From Planctomycetaceae bacterium (lineage in GTDB: Bacteria; Planctomycetota; Planctomycetia; Planctomycetales; Planctomycetaceae), in NCBI GenBank assembly GCA_020426065.1, contig JAGQQT010000335.1, positions 1 to 5,087 of the forward strand: a stretch of DNA of 5,087 nt, read 5' to 3'. Each line of letters opens with the position of its first letter. The first letter of the stretch is position 1. A program made the translations under genes and the position numbers. Shown in pieces: positions 1 to 5,087 of this stretch. The notes beneath the pieces were generated by a model. It saw nothing but the letters and a program-made list of their open reading frames with translations, had not been told where the DNA came from and did no database searches.

Positions 1-575
1 CGACGGCCACCGGCAGCGGAATCCTGAGCGGCGTGGGAATCTCGAGCCAGTTCGTCGAGACGTTCGTTCCAGGTTGAGCCCTTTTGGGGTGCCACCTGCT
101 GAACATAGTCAATCCCCTCCAGGTTGGGGGCCTGCTGAGCCTTGCGGATCAGTGATTCATTATCCAGATCCGTGGTTGAAATGACTCCGGTCATGACCCC
201 GGTGGTTCGCAGTTTCCGAACCAGAGCGCGGGTATCAATTCCCTGCATGCCGATCACGCCATGTTCAGCCAGAAAGTGGTCCAGTGAGTGAGTGGCCCGG
301 TAGTTACTGGGAATCTCGCAGAGCTCTTTGCACAGAAAGCCTTTCAGTGCCGTTCCCTTGCTTTCCAGGTCGTTCGGATTGACTCCGTAGTTGCCAATCT
401 GCGGGTAGGTCATCACCACAATCTGACCGCAGTAGGATGGATCGGTAATGATTTCTTGGTACCCGGTCATGCTGGTGTTAAACACGACCTCGCCAAAGGC
501 TTCCCCTTGTGCTCCGAAAGCCTGGCCTTCAAAAACGGTTCCATCTGAGAGAGCTAATTTGACTGGTTGTGGCAT
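1..575 (-). CDS. carA: Carbamoyl-phosphate synthase small (glutaminase) subunit, N-terminal 191 residues; 3' part beyond left edge
   Basis: The small subunit of cytosolic carbamoyl-phosphate synthase hydrolyses glutamine and passes ammonia to the large subunit (CarB), which makes carbamoyl phosphate for arginine and pyrimidine synthesis. My translation from the ATG at 575-573 gives an N-terminus matching the CPSase small-chain domain. It has the opening L-x-L-x-D-G-T-x-F-x-G pattern (residues 7-17), the signature GEVVFNTSMTGYQEIITDPS (28-47), then Q-I-V-x-x-T-Y-P-x-I-G-N-Y-G (51-64) and the I-D-T-R-x-L motif (113-118). The family is usually about 370-390 residues, so about half is seen; the class I amidotransferase domain with its catalytic Cys-His-Glu lies outside the window. 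No clear Shine-Dalgarno precedes the ATG, but the protein begins where E. coli CarA does. It is 175 bp downstream of the regulator gene and separated from it by an intrinsic terminator, so it should have its own promoter, which I could not place confidently. A small inverted repeat, CTCAG-TTTG-CTGAG (634-647), lies in its leader. The reading frame is intact. Confidence 0.95.
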   Translation of the reverse strand, partial: MPQPVKLALSDGTVFEGQAFGAQGEAFGEVVFNTSMTGYQEIITDPSYCGQIVVMTYPQIGNYGVNPNDLESKGTALKGFLCKELCEIPSNYRATHSLDHFLAEHGVIGMQGIDTRALVRKLRTTGVMTGVISTTDLDNESLIRKAQQAPNLEGIDYVQQVAPQKGSTWNERLDELARDSHAAQDSAAGGR

Positions 576-699
576 GGCAGGCAGGGGTTCCGAGTGGAAA
601 AGTTGCTGGGCAGGTGAATAACTCTGTAATCCGCTCAGTTTGCTGAGTCGAAGTTACAGCAGTGTTGTTCTGGAGGCCAATCTAGCAATTCGATGGCCG

Positions 700-728
700 A
701 AAAAAAAGCCGCGAAGCAAGTTCGCGGC
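700..728 (-). terminator. Intrinsic terminator of the ArsR-type regulator gene
   Basis: Read on the minus strand, a perfect 8-bp stem, GCCGCGAA / TTCGCGGC (708-715 paired with 721-728, 5-nt loop), is followed directly by eight T residues (A at 700-707 on the plus strand). It starts 22 bp after the stop codon of the regulator gene. The plus strand has no T-tract after the hairpin, so it should work only in the minus direction. It separates the regulator gene from carA. Confidence 0.93.
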
Positions 729-750
729 TCTGACTGTTTATGGCACCCGA

Positions 751-1164
751 TTAGTTTTCCCGGGTCAGGGTAAAGTCTTCAAACTTCAGCTGATTGCCGG
801 AGCTGTTTTTCATGGCAGAGAAGAACTCAGCCAAGAGGCGATAGAAGTGAATCGCCCGGATGGAGTAGTAGTTATGCTTACCATCACGGCGAGCTTCAAT
901 CAGGCCTGCAACTCGCATCAGAGCCAGGTGATGGCTCACAGCGGGCTGGCTCTGCTTCAGGCGATCACAAAGTGCGGTCACGTGCAGTTCGCCAGTTTCC
1001 AGCAGATAGAACAGGATACGGAGCCGGGTTTCGTCAGCCAGCAGCTTGAATGACTGGACCAGATCCTTCTCAAGCTGTTCGTCAATCTCGGTAGGGGCAG
1101 GTGTGCGGTCGCGAACAACGTCGTTCACGGGTGCAGTGGTTTGTTCAGAAACGGGTGTAATCAT
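751..1164 (-). CDS. ArsR/SmtB-family winged-helix transcriptional regulator, 137 aa
   Basis: This is a small DNA-binding regulator of the ArsR/SmtB type, which normally acts as a dimeric repressor released by a ligand. Numbered from the ATG at 1164, residues 1-30 form a polar, probably disordered tail. The core begins at 39-54 with the family hallmark F-K-L-L-A-D-E-T-R-L-R-I-L. The recognition-helix segment follows at 71-89 (SQPAVSHHLALMRVAGLI), and the beta wing R-R-D-G-K-H-N-Y-Y-S-I at 92-102. I chose ATG 1164 because GGAAGG lies 6 nt upstream; the in-frame GTG at 1182 would place that Shine-Dalgarno inside the gene. The classic helix-3 metal motif ELCVCDL appears as E-L-H-V-T-A-L-C-D (59-67). 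This leaves one His and one Cys, and the helix-5 D-x-H...H-x-x-E pattern is absent, so the ligand is unknown and need not be a metal. No transporter, reductase or other obvious target is adjacent, so the regulon cannot be named. The gene is monocistronic by layout, with its own terminator. Confidence 0.93.
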   Translation of the reverse strand: MITPVSEQTTAPVNDVVRDRTPAPTEIDEQLEKDLVQSFKLLADETRLRILFYLLETGELHVTALCDRLKQSQPAVSHHLALMRVAGLIEARRDGKHNYYSIRAIHFYRLLAEFFSAMKNSSGNQLKFEDFTLTREN

Positions 1165-1170
1165 GTTTTT

Positions 1171-1176
1171 CCTTCC
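1171..1176 (-). promoter_or_regulatory. Shine-Dalgarno that decides the start of the ArsR-type gene
   Basis: On the minus strand the sequence reads AGGAAGG-AAAAAC-ATG. GGAAGG ends 6 nt before the ATG at 1164, which is good spacing. The alternative GTG at 1182 lies upstream of this site and has no comparable ribosome-binding sequence. Confidence 0.75.
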
Positions 1177-1253
1177 TGGCACGAGGCCTGGGTTATGAAT
1201 CCGCGAGTTGAATTCTCAGCGGGGTTTGTTTAGAGGAATTCACCTTTCCACGC

Positions 1254-1281
1254 ATCTTAGCGATATTTAAACGCTCGTCAA
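1254..1281 (-). promoter_or_regulatory. Possible sigma70-type promoter of the ArsR-type gene
   Basis: On the minus strand, TTGACG (1276-1281) matches five of six -35 consensus positions. After a 16-bp spacer, TAAGAT (1254-1259) matches four of six -10 positions. Transcription would start near 1247, leaving a leader of about 80 nt. The perfect inverted repeat CTGGT-CTT-ACCAG (1282-1294) abuts the -35 element on its upstream side and could be an operator. This is a by-eye match to the E. coli consensus in a phylum with many sigma factors, so it is tentative. Confidence 0.3.
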
Positions 1282-1689
1282 CTGGTCTTACCAGAAGATT
1301 GTCTGGAATTCCTAATATTTTTTTGTCCCAGTAAGTGACACAGTTCCTTTATGACACATATGCGGATTATCAGTTCGAAAAATTCGAAGTCAATGTCATC
1401 TCGGCAGATGAAGCAGAATTCACACAATCAACCAGATGTGTCTGACGGCCGCAGAAAGGCACTTGATCTTTGGTTTGTTGTTCTAACCTGATTGCGTTCA
1501 TCGGGATGCATTTATGGACTTGGGGGTCTTTTGCTGCTCGTTACCCGAAGAATCAAACTTGGCAGATTTGTTTGGATTTTGATTTTTCTTCTTAGCTTGT
1601 CGTATTGAGATCAATTGATTTCCACAGATAGACTGCCAGCGGACTGGTGGAATTAAACCGGGTGTTCCCGCTTCTGGTTCTTGAAAATC

Positions 1690-1725
1690 AAAAAAAGCCA
1701 GCCTGGATCCAGGCTGGCTTTTTTT
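1690..1725 (-). terminator. Perfect palindromic terminator after the DUF1559 gene, likely bidirectional
   Basis: The arm GCCAGCCTG (1697-1705) pairs exactly with CAGGCTGGC (1710-1718) around a GATC loop. Seven A residues (1690-1696) precede it and seven T residues (1719-1725) follow it, so the whole 36 bp is a perfect palindrome. It begins 52 bp after the DUF1559 stop codon and gives a strong hairpin plus U-tract on the minus strand. The plus strand reads identically, so it would also stop any transcript coming from 1165-1689. Confidence 0.92.
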
Positions 1726-1777
1726 GGCTTTGTTTCCACAACTGCTTCGGAATCAGGTTCCAGTCAGCAGGGCGATC

Positions 1778-2785
1778 CTAGAATTCACCGACGACATTTC
1801 CGTCGCCGCGATTCAGCAGGTTTTCGAATACCACATTGTCGTGGGCATTGTTCGGCTGATGATTAATGTTTTCGCTGATAAAGCGGACAGCGCCATCCCC
1901 CATCAGGAATTGAGCACCACCTTTGTGGTAGCTGCTGTAACCGTACTGGCAGTTATCGGAATCTGGGGCTGTCAAACCACCACCGGTAATAGCAGTATTC
2001 AGATCGTTGATGGAGACACGACCGCTGGCGAAGATGGCTCGCTGGTTGCGTGTTTCGCCTGAGTTTGTACCAAACACGACCCCTGCATCGCACTGACGTT
2101 TGTTGTTTCCGGGATTGTTCAACTCCCAAGATCGTTCACCGACCATGATTGTGTTGCTGGTTCCGTCAGTCAAATCTCGCATTTCAATACTTGAGTTCTG
2201 CCAGAAAATCCCGTTGGCATTGGCTCCGCCTTCGAAAAATACGCTTTCCTGGGTGTCAGGAGAGACGACGGCAGTTGTTCCGAAGCTCGAGTTGTTTCCG
2301 ACATAATTGGTTGTGGCCACGAGTCGGGGGGTTGGAGCGGAGTCGTTCAACTGGTTGCGATCGTTGGTGGGAGGACCGGCATCCGAAGGACATTGCAGGG
2401 AATCGATTGGATCGTCCATCTGTCCCAGCACAGTTGCATTGGCCAGATTGGTGGGAAGCTGGACGTTGCCAACCTGCATTGCATCATACAGGGCAGATTC
2501 TTCCATTTGGGGGAACAGATATGTCTGCCAGCCCCAGAAGCTCTGGGCTTCTGTTGTGCCGGTCGAAAATTGACGGACGTAGCCAGGAGGGAAAGTGAAG
2601 AATGTGTCGTGATAGTTATGCAGAGCCAGGCCCAGCTGTTTCAGGTTATTCTTGCAGGAACTGCGGCGGGCGGCTTCACGTGCCTGCTGAACTGCTGGCA
2701 GGAGCAGGGCAACGAGAATGGCAATGATGGCAATGACCACAAGCAGCTCAATCAATGTAAAGCCGCGACGAGTAACAGAACGCAT
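1778..2785 (-). CDS. DUF1559 prepilin-like protein with H-X9-DG motif, 335 aa
   Basis: This belongs to the planctomycete DUF1559 family (pseudopilin-like proteins of unknown exact role). The short basic leader M-R-S-V-T-R-R-G ends in Gly8. It is followed by F-T-L-I-E-L-L (9-15) and a hydrophobic helix to about residue 30. This is a type III (prepilin) signal, expected to be cut between Gly8 and Phe9 and N-methylated, with the conserved Glu at mature position 5 (Glu13). Next come the family block [27 protein letters not shown] (33-59) and a long, mostly polar Asn/Gly/Thr-rich body. Near the C-terminus is the processing-associated H-X9-DG motif (His287, Asp297-Gly298) before A-V-R-F-I. Its length is typical of the family. 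The start is fixed by AAGGAG 5 nt upstream and by the signal itself. It probably sits in the inner membrane and extends into the periplasm, perhaps assembling through a type II secretion/type IV pilus-like machine; no such machine genes are nearby. Planctomycetes encode dozens of paralogues, so neighbours say little about its job. Confidence 0.95.
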   Translation of the reverse strand: MRSVTRRGFTLIELLVVIAIIAILVALLLPAVQQAREAARRSSCKNNLKQLGLALHNYHDTFFTFPPGYVRQFSTGTTEAQSFWGWQTYLFPQMEESALYDAMQVGNVQLPTNLANATVLGQMDDPIDSLQCPSDAGPPTNDRNQLNDSAPTPRLVATTNYVGNNSSFGTTAVVSPDTQESVFFEGGANANGIFWQNSSIEMRDLTDGTSNTIMVGERSWELNNPGNNKRQCDAGVVFGTNSGETRNQRAIFASGRVSINDLNTAITGGGLTAPDSDNCQYGYSSYHKGGAQFLMGDGAVRFISENINHQPNNAHDNVVFENLLNRGDGNVVGEF

Positions 2786-2790
2786 GGAAT

Positions 2791-2796
2791 CTCCTT
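2791..2796 (-). promoter_or_regulatory. Strong Shine-Dalgarno of the DUF1559 gene
   Basis: The minus strand reads AAGGAG-ATTCC-ATG. This is a full anti-Shine-Dalgarno match with a 5-nt spacer before the start at 2785. It supports efficient translation and fixes the start just ahead of the prepilin leader. Confidence 0.85.
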
Positions 2797-2944
2797 GGAT
2801 TTGGCCCGTTGTGGGGGTAAGTAGAGGACTGTTGTGATCAACAGCAAGCAGGTTGGAAGATGCCAGTCAGTTGCAATTCAGGTGGGATATTTACGTCTCA
2901 GGTAATTTCGTTGGAGGCATCATTCAAGGTAAGCTCGATCGCGG

Positions 2945-2953
2945 ATCATATCA
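2945..2953 (-). promoter_or_regulatory. Possible extended -10 promoter for the DUF1559 gene
   Basis: On the minus strand TGATATGAT (2945-2953) fits the extended -10 form TGnTATAAT with one mismatch. No good -35 box is seen 16-18 bp further upstream, which extended -10 promoters can tolerate. The leader would be about 150 nt. This is a by-eye match only. Confidence 0.22.
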
Positions 2954-3178
2954 TCCAGATTTCCCAATAAGACGCTCCAATCAGTTAAATTATTCTGAAA
3001 ATTCTCAAATATTTTGGCCAGAAAGCGATTTTTCTGTTAGTGCACTGGAGGTTTGGAACGGAACTCTCTGCTAGATAGCATCTTGAAGAACAAACCCCTT
3101 AACTCCAGAAGGCAAATTCACCTCAGATCTTTTAGTCTTCCAGTGTGCATGTTTTTGTTCAGTATTGAGCCTGCTGGC

Positions 3179-5087
3179 CTATTTCCCATCCCTTTCGCTG
3201 GGTGAGCGGTAGGGCTCAAAGGTGGTGAGCTGTTCCTGGTTTTTTTCTTCGGCCAGCAGTTTCATGCTTTGGTAGAACTGCTCCTGGGCACGGAATGGTT
3301 CTTCCTGATTCCTGACCGGTTGATAGCTCCCGTCACTTTCCAGCTGCATGGCGCGAATGTTATCGCGGAAGTAACAGTCCAGAATCCGGATCAGCCGTTC
3401 CTTGTTCGACTGGTCTTCGATGGGCACCAGTAGTTCAATCCTGCGATCCAGATTTCGGGACATCCAGTCGGCAGAGGAAATGAAGACCCGATCATCCCCT
3501 CCGTGATGGAAATGAATGATTCGGGCATGTTCCAGGTAACGGTCGATAATGCTGATGACCGTGATATTCTCGCTCAGTCCCGGAACTCCGGGTTTCAGCA
3601 TGCAGATTCCGCGTACATTCAGACGAATGATCACTCCCGCTGCAGACGCTCGATAGAGCGACTCGATAATCTCACTGTCGGACAGGGAATTGATTTTTGC
3701 GTTGATAAACGCCTGCTCTCCCCGCTGCGCCTGATCAATTTCGACATCAATCATTTCCAGCAGTCGCTGTTTCAGTCCGGTTGGAGCCGCTTCGATTTTA
3801 TGATAAGGCTGGGGTTGGGAATAAGCCGTGATCGCATTGAAAAAGGTGACTGCATCGGCAGTCAGATCGTCATCTGAGGAGAGGTAACTGACATCGCTGT
3901 AGAGTCGGGCCGTGGACTCGTTGTAGTTACCGGTTCCGAAGTGCACGTAGCGGCGGATTCCGTGAGTTTCCTGACGTACAATCACACAGGCTTTGGCATG
4001 TGTTTTCAGGCCACGCACTCCATAAATGACATGCACTCCAAGTCGTTCCATCTGGCGAGCCCATTTGATATTTCGGGCTTCATCGAAACGGGCTTTCAGC
4101 TCAACAACGGCCGTGACATACTTGCCGCTCGAAGCGGCCTGCATCAGTGCCGCCACAATAGGGCTGTTACTGCTGAGGCGATACAGTGTCTGCTTGATCG
4201 AAAGGACATCCGGATCCTCGGCGGCCTCCTCAATCAGCCTGACAACCGGATCATATTTTTCATAAGGGTGCAGCAGCAGAACACTTTTTTCAGCAAGCTG
4301 TTCAAACAGCCCAAGGCTGGGGTCCAGTTGAACCGAGGGGCTGGGTTCCCAGGGATCATCTGTCAGTTGGTCAAATCCTTTGAGCTTGGCCAGAGACATG
4401 AAATCGGAAAGACCGAGTGGGCCATCAATGGGGTAAACATCCGATGGAGAAACGTGGTAGGCTTTTGTGAGAAAAGCCTGCAAGGTTGCGGTGGCTTGGG
4501 AATCGATTTCCAGCCGCACACAATGGCTTTCTTTTCTGGCCTGCAGCAGGTGTTCCATCTCGGCCATGAAGTCATGAGCCGCATCTTCACTGATCGTGAG
4601 GTCCGCGTTGCGTGTCATCCGGAATGGAGCGACTTCCAGGACCTGTTCATCCGGGAAAAACCGATCTACGAATCGTGCCAGCACGTCTTCGAGCAGAATG
4701 TATTCGTAACCCGTTTCGGAAGGGATACCCAGAATCCGGGGCAATGGTCCACCCAGGGGGAGAAATGCAAAACGATAAGGTTCTTCCTCATCAGGTGGTC
4801 GTCGGATCCGCACACACAGGCAAAGATCGGGATCGGGCAGCATTGGTACGGGCTCGTCCGGCCAGACTGCAATCGGTGAAACAATGGATGCCAGTTCTTC
4901 TTCGAATCGCTCCTCAACAAAACGAAACTGTTGCTGCCCCATATCTTCAGGTCGCAAACGGCGGATTCCTTCTGCGGCCAGGAGGGGTTCCAGTTGTCTG
5001 TTGAAGCAGTTGTATTGAGCTACCAGCATCGCCCGGACACGCTCCCGGATTACCACGAGTTGTTCAGCTGGAGTCATTCCTGCCGGA
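3179..5087 (-). CDS. ppk1: Polyphosphate kinase (PPK1), 5' end beyond right edge
   Basis: PPK1 reversibly transfers the gamma-phosphate of ATP onto long-chain polyphosphate through a phospho-histidine. Visible are 635 complete codons; numbers below count from the Met at 5077. Residues 1-60 are the end of the helical N-terminal domain. The middle (head) domain follows to about 210, then two PLD-like catalytic domains (about 235-405 and 410-600). The motif G-L-K-T-H-A-K (356-362) holds His360, equivalent to the phosphorylated His435 of E. coli PPK. H-F-G-T-G-N-Y-N-E-x-T-A-R-L-Y-S-D (379-395) carries His379 (His454 equivalent), and D-R-Y-L-E-H holds His517 (His592). Arg300 and Arg330 match Arg375 and Arg405 with identical 30-residue spacing, so the enzyme should be active. 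The frame stays open past 5077 (Pro-Ala-Gly before the Met), and the usual first 80-90 residues with E-L-S-W-L-x-F-N-x-R are missing. The real start therefore lies outside the window. The C-terminal tail is short and charged. No ppx or pho gene is in view. Confidence 0.97.
   Translation of the reverse strand, partial: PAGMTPAEQLVVIRERVRAMLVAQYNCFNRQLEPLLAAEGIRRLRPEDMGQQQFRFVEERFEEELASIVSPIAVWPDEPVPMLPDPDLCLCVRIRRPPDEEEPYRFAFLPLGGPLPRILGIPSETGYEYILLEDVLARFVDRFFPDEQVLEVAPFRMTRNADLTISEDAAHDFMAEMEHLLQARKESHCVRLEIDSQATATLQAFLTKAYHVSPSDVYPIDGPLGLSDFMSLAKLKGFDQLTDDPWEPSPSVQLDPSLGLFEQLAEKSVLLLHPYEKYDPVVRLIEEAAEDPDVLSIKQTLYRLSSNSPIVAALMQAASSGKYVTAVVELKARFDEARNIKWARQMERLGVHVIYGVRGLKTHAKACVIVRQETHGIRRYVHFGTGNYNESTARLYSDVSYLSSDDDLTADAVTFFNAITAYSQPQPYHKIEAAPTGLKQRLLEMIDVEIDQAQRGEQAFINAKINSLSDSEIIESLYRASAAGVIIRLNVRGICMLKPGVPGLSENITVISIIDRYLEHARIIHFHHGGDDRVFISSADWMSRNLDRRIELLVPIEDQSNKERLIRILDCYFRDNIRAMQLESDGSYQPVRNQEEPFRAQEQFYQSMKLLAEEKNQEQLTTFEPYRSPSERDGK

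Larger units (their letters stand above)
1165..1689. other. Gene-free region upstream of the ArsR-type gene
   Basis: No open reading frame with family resemblance or a ribosome-binding site is visible in these 525 bp. The half nearest the regulator (1200-1425) holds a possible promoter, four GAATTC hexamers (1210, 1236, 1306, 1416), the inverted repeats CTGGT-CTT-ACCAG (1282-1294) and TTCGAA-AAA-TTCGAA (1374-1388), and two copies of TGACACA 16 bp apart (1336, 1352). The other half (1430-1640) is T-rich on the plus strand in places and otherwise featureless. Two small perfect stems, CCAG-CGGA-CTGG (1636-1647) and CGGG-TGTT-CCCG (1659-1670), lie just before the terminator at 1690. The region probably carries control sequence for the regulator gene; the remainder is unexplained. 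Confidence 0.6.
2786..3178. other. Intergenic region between ppk1 and the DUF1559 gene
   Basis: These 393 bp contain no gene that I can support. The end next to DUF1559 holds its Shine-Dalgarno and a possible extended -10 promoter, and 2975-3020 is AT-rich. I looked for an intrinsic terminator after the ppk1 stop codon and found none: the only nearby stem, GCC-AGCA-GGC at about 3169-3178, is weak and has no T-tract. ppk1 transcripts may therefore end by Rho or read into the DUF1559 leader. Confidence 0.5.

Noticed and set aside
653..680. Possible carA promoter on the minus strand (TTGGCC, 16 bp, TGTAAC with an upstream TG)
   Set aside because: Both boxes are weak, and in about 125 bp of candidate sequence a match of this quality is expected by chance.
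640..1053. Plus-strand open frame (137 codons) opposite the ArsR-type gene
   Set aside because: It is antisense to a recognised winged-helix gene, crosses that gene's terminator, and resembles no family.
1291..1324. Hairpin at 1291-1306 followed by a run of seven T (1318-1324), considered as a plus-strand terminator
   Set aside because: The stem is only five pairs with a six-base loop, and the T-run begins 11 bases after it, too far for an intrinsic terminator.
1393..1491. Plus-strand 32-codon frame beginning with ATG in the gene-free region
   Set aside because: It has no ribosome-binding site, no hydrophobic or other distinctive character, and its length is expected by chance.
2853..3074. 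Plus-strand 73-codon open frame between ppk1 and the DUF1559 gene
   Set aside because: It begins with TTG, has no Shine-Dalgarno and no recognisable protein character, and overlaps the probable DUF1559 promoter region.
3941..4879. Long plus-strand open frame (312 codons) opposite ppk1
   Set aside because: It lies wholly antisense to a clear PPK1 coding region; its translation shows no family resemblance and no ribosome-binding site was recognised. It is a shadow of the codon pattern on the other strand.
1..5087. CRISPR array, insertion sequence, tRNA, rRNA or phage attachment site
   Set aside because: I found no regularly spaced repeats, transposase-like frame, terminal inverted repeats, cloverleaf or rRNA-like sequence on either strand.

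Overview
The window looks like chromosomal DNA from a planctomycete, with Gimesia or a related Planctomycetaceae genus as a guess. The main clue is the gene at 1778-2785. It encodes a DUF1559 protein with a type IV prepilin-like N-terminus and a C-terminal H-X9-DG motif, a family massively expanded in Planctomycetes. Base composition looks close to balanced (an impression, not a count). Genus-level placement is inference.

All four recognisable genes lie on the minus strand, so transcription runs from high to low coordinates. They are: ppk1 (polyphosphate kinase; its 5' end lies beyond the right edge), then a 393-bp gap; the DUF1559 prepilin-like protein, closed by a strong palindromic terminator at 1690-1725; a roughly 525-bp gene-free stretch; a small ArsR/SmtB-type HTH regulator (751-1164), closed by its own intrinsic terminator at 700-728; and carA (small subunit of carbamoyl-phosphate synthase), which is cut by the left edge.

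The genes do not look like one operon. Wide gaps separate them, two clear intrinsic terminators divide the last three, and the functions are unrelated: polyphosphate synthesis, an envelope or secreted pseudopilin-like protein, transcription control, and arginine/pyrimidine precursor synthesis. Two starts need care. The ArsR-type gene has an upstream in-frame GTG, but a good Shine-Dalgarno points to the ATG at 1164. In ppk1 the first ATG in view (5077) is almost certainly internal.

I see no mobile element, CRISPR array, rRNA or tRNA, and no convincing new multi-gene system. The least explained part is the gene-free region 1165-1689. It holds four GAATTC hexamers, several short inverted repeats next to a possible promoter for the regulator, and possible small-RNA structure running into a terminator that should work in both directions.
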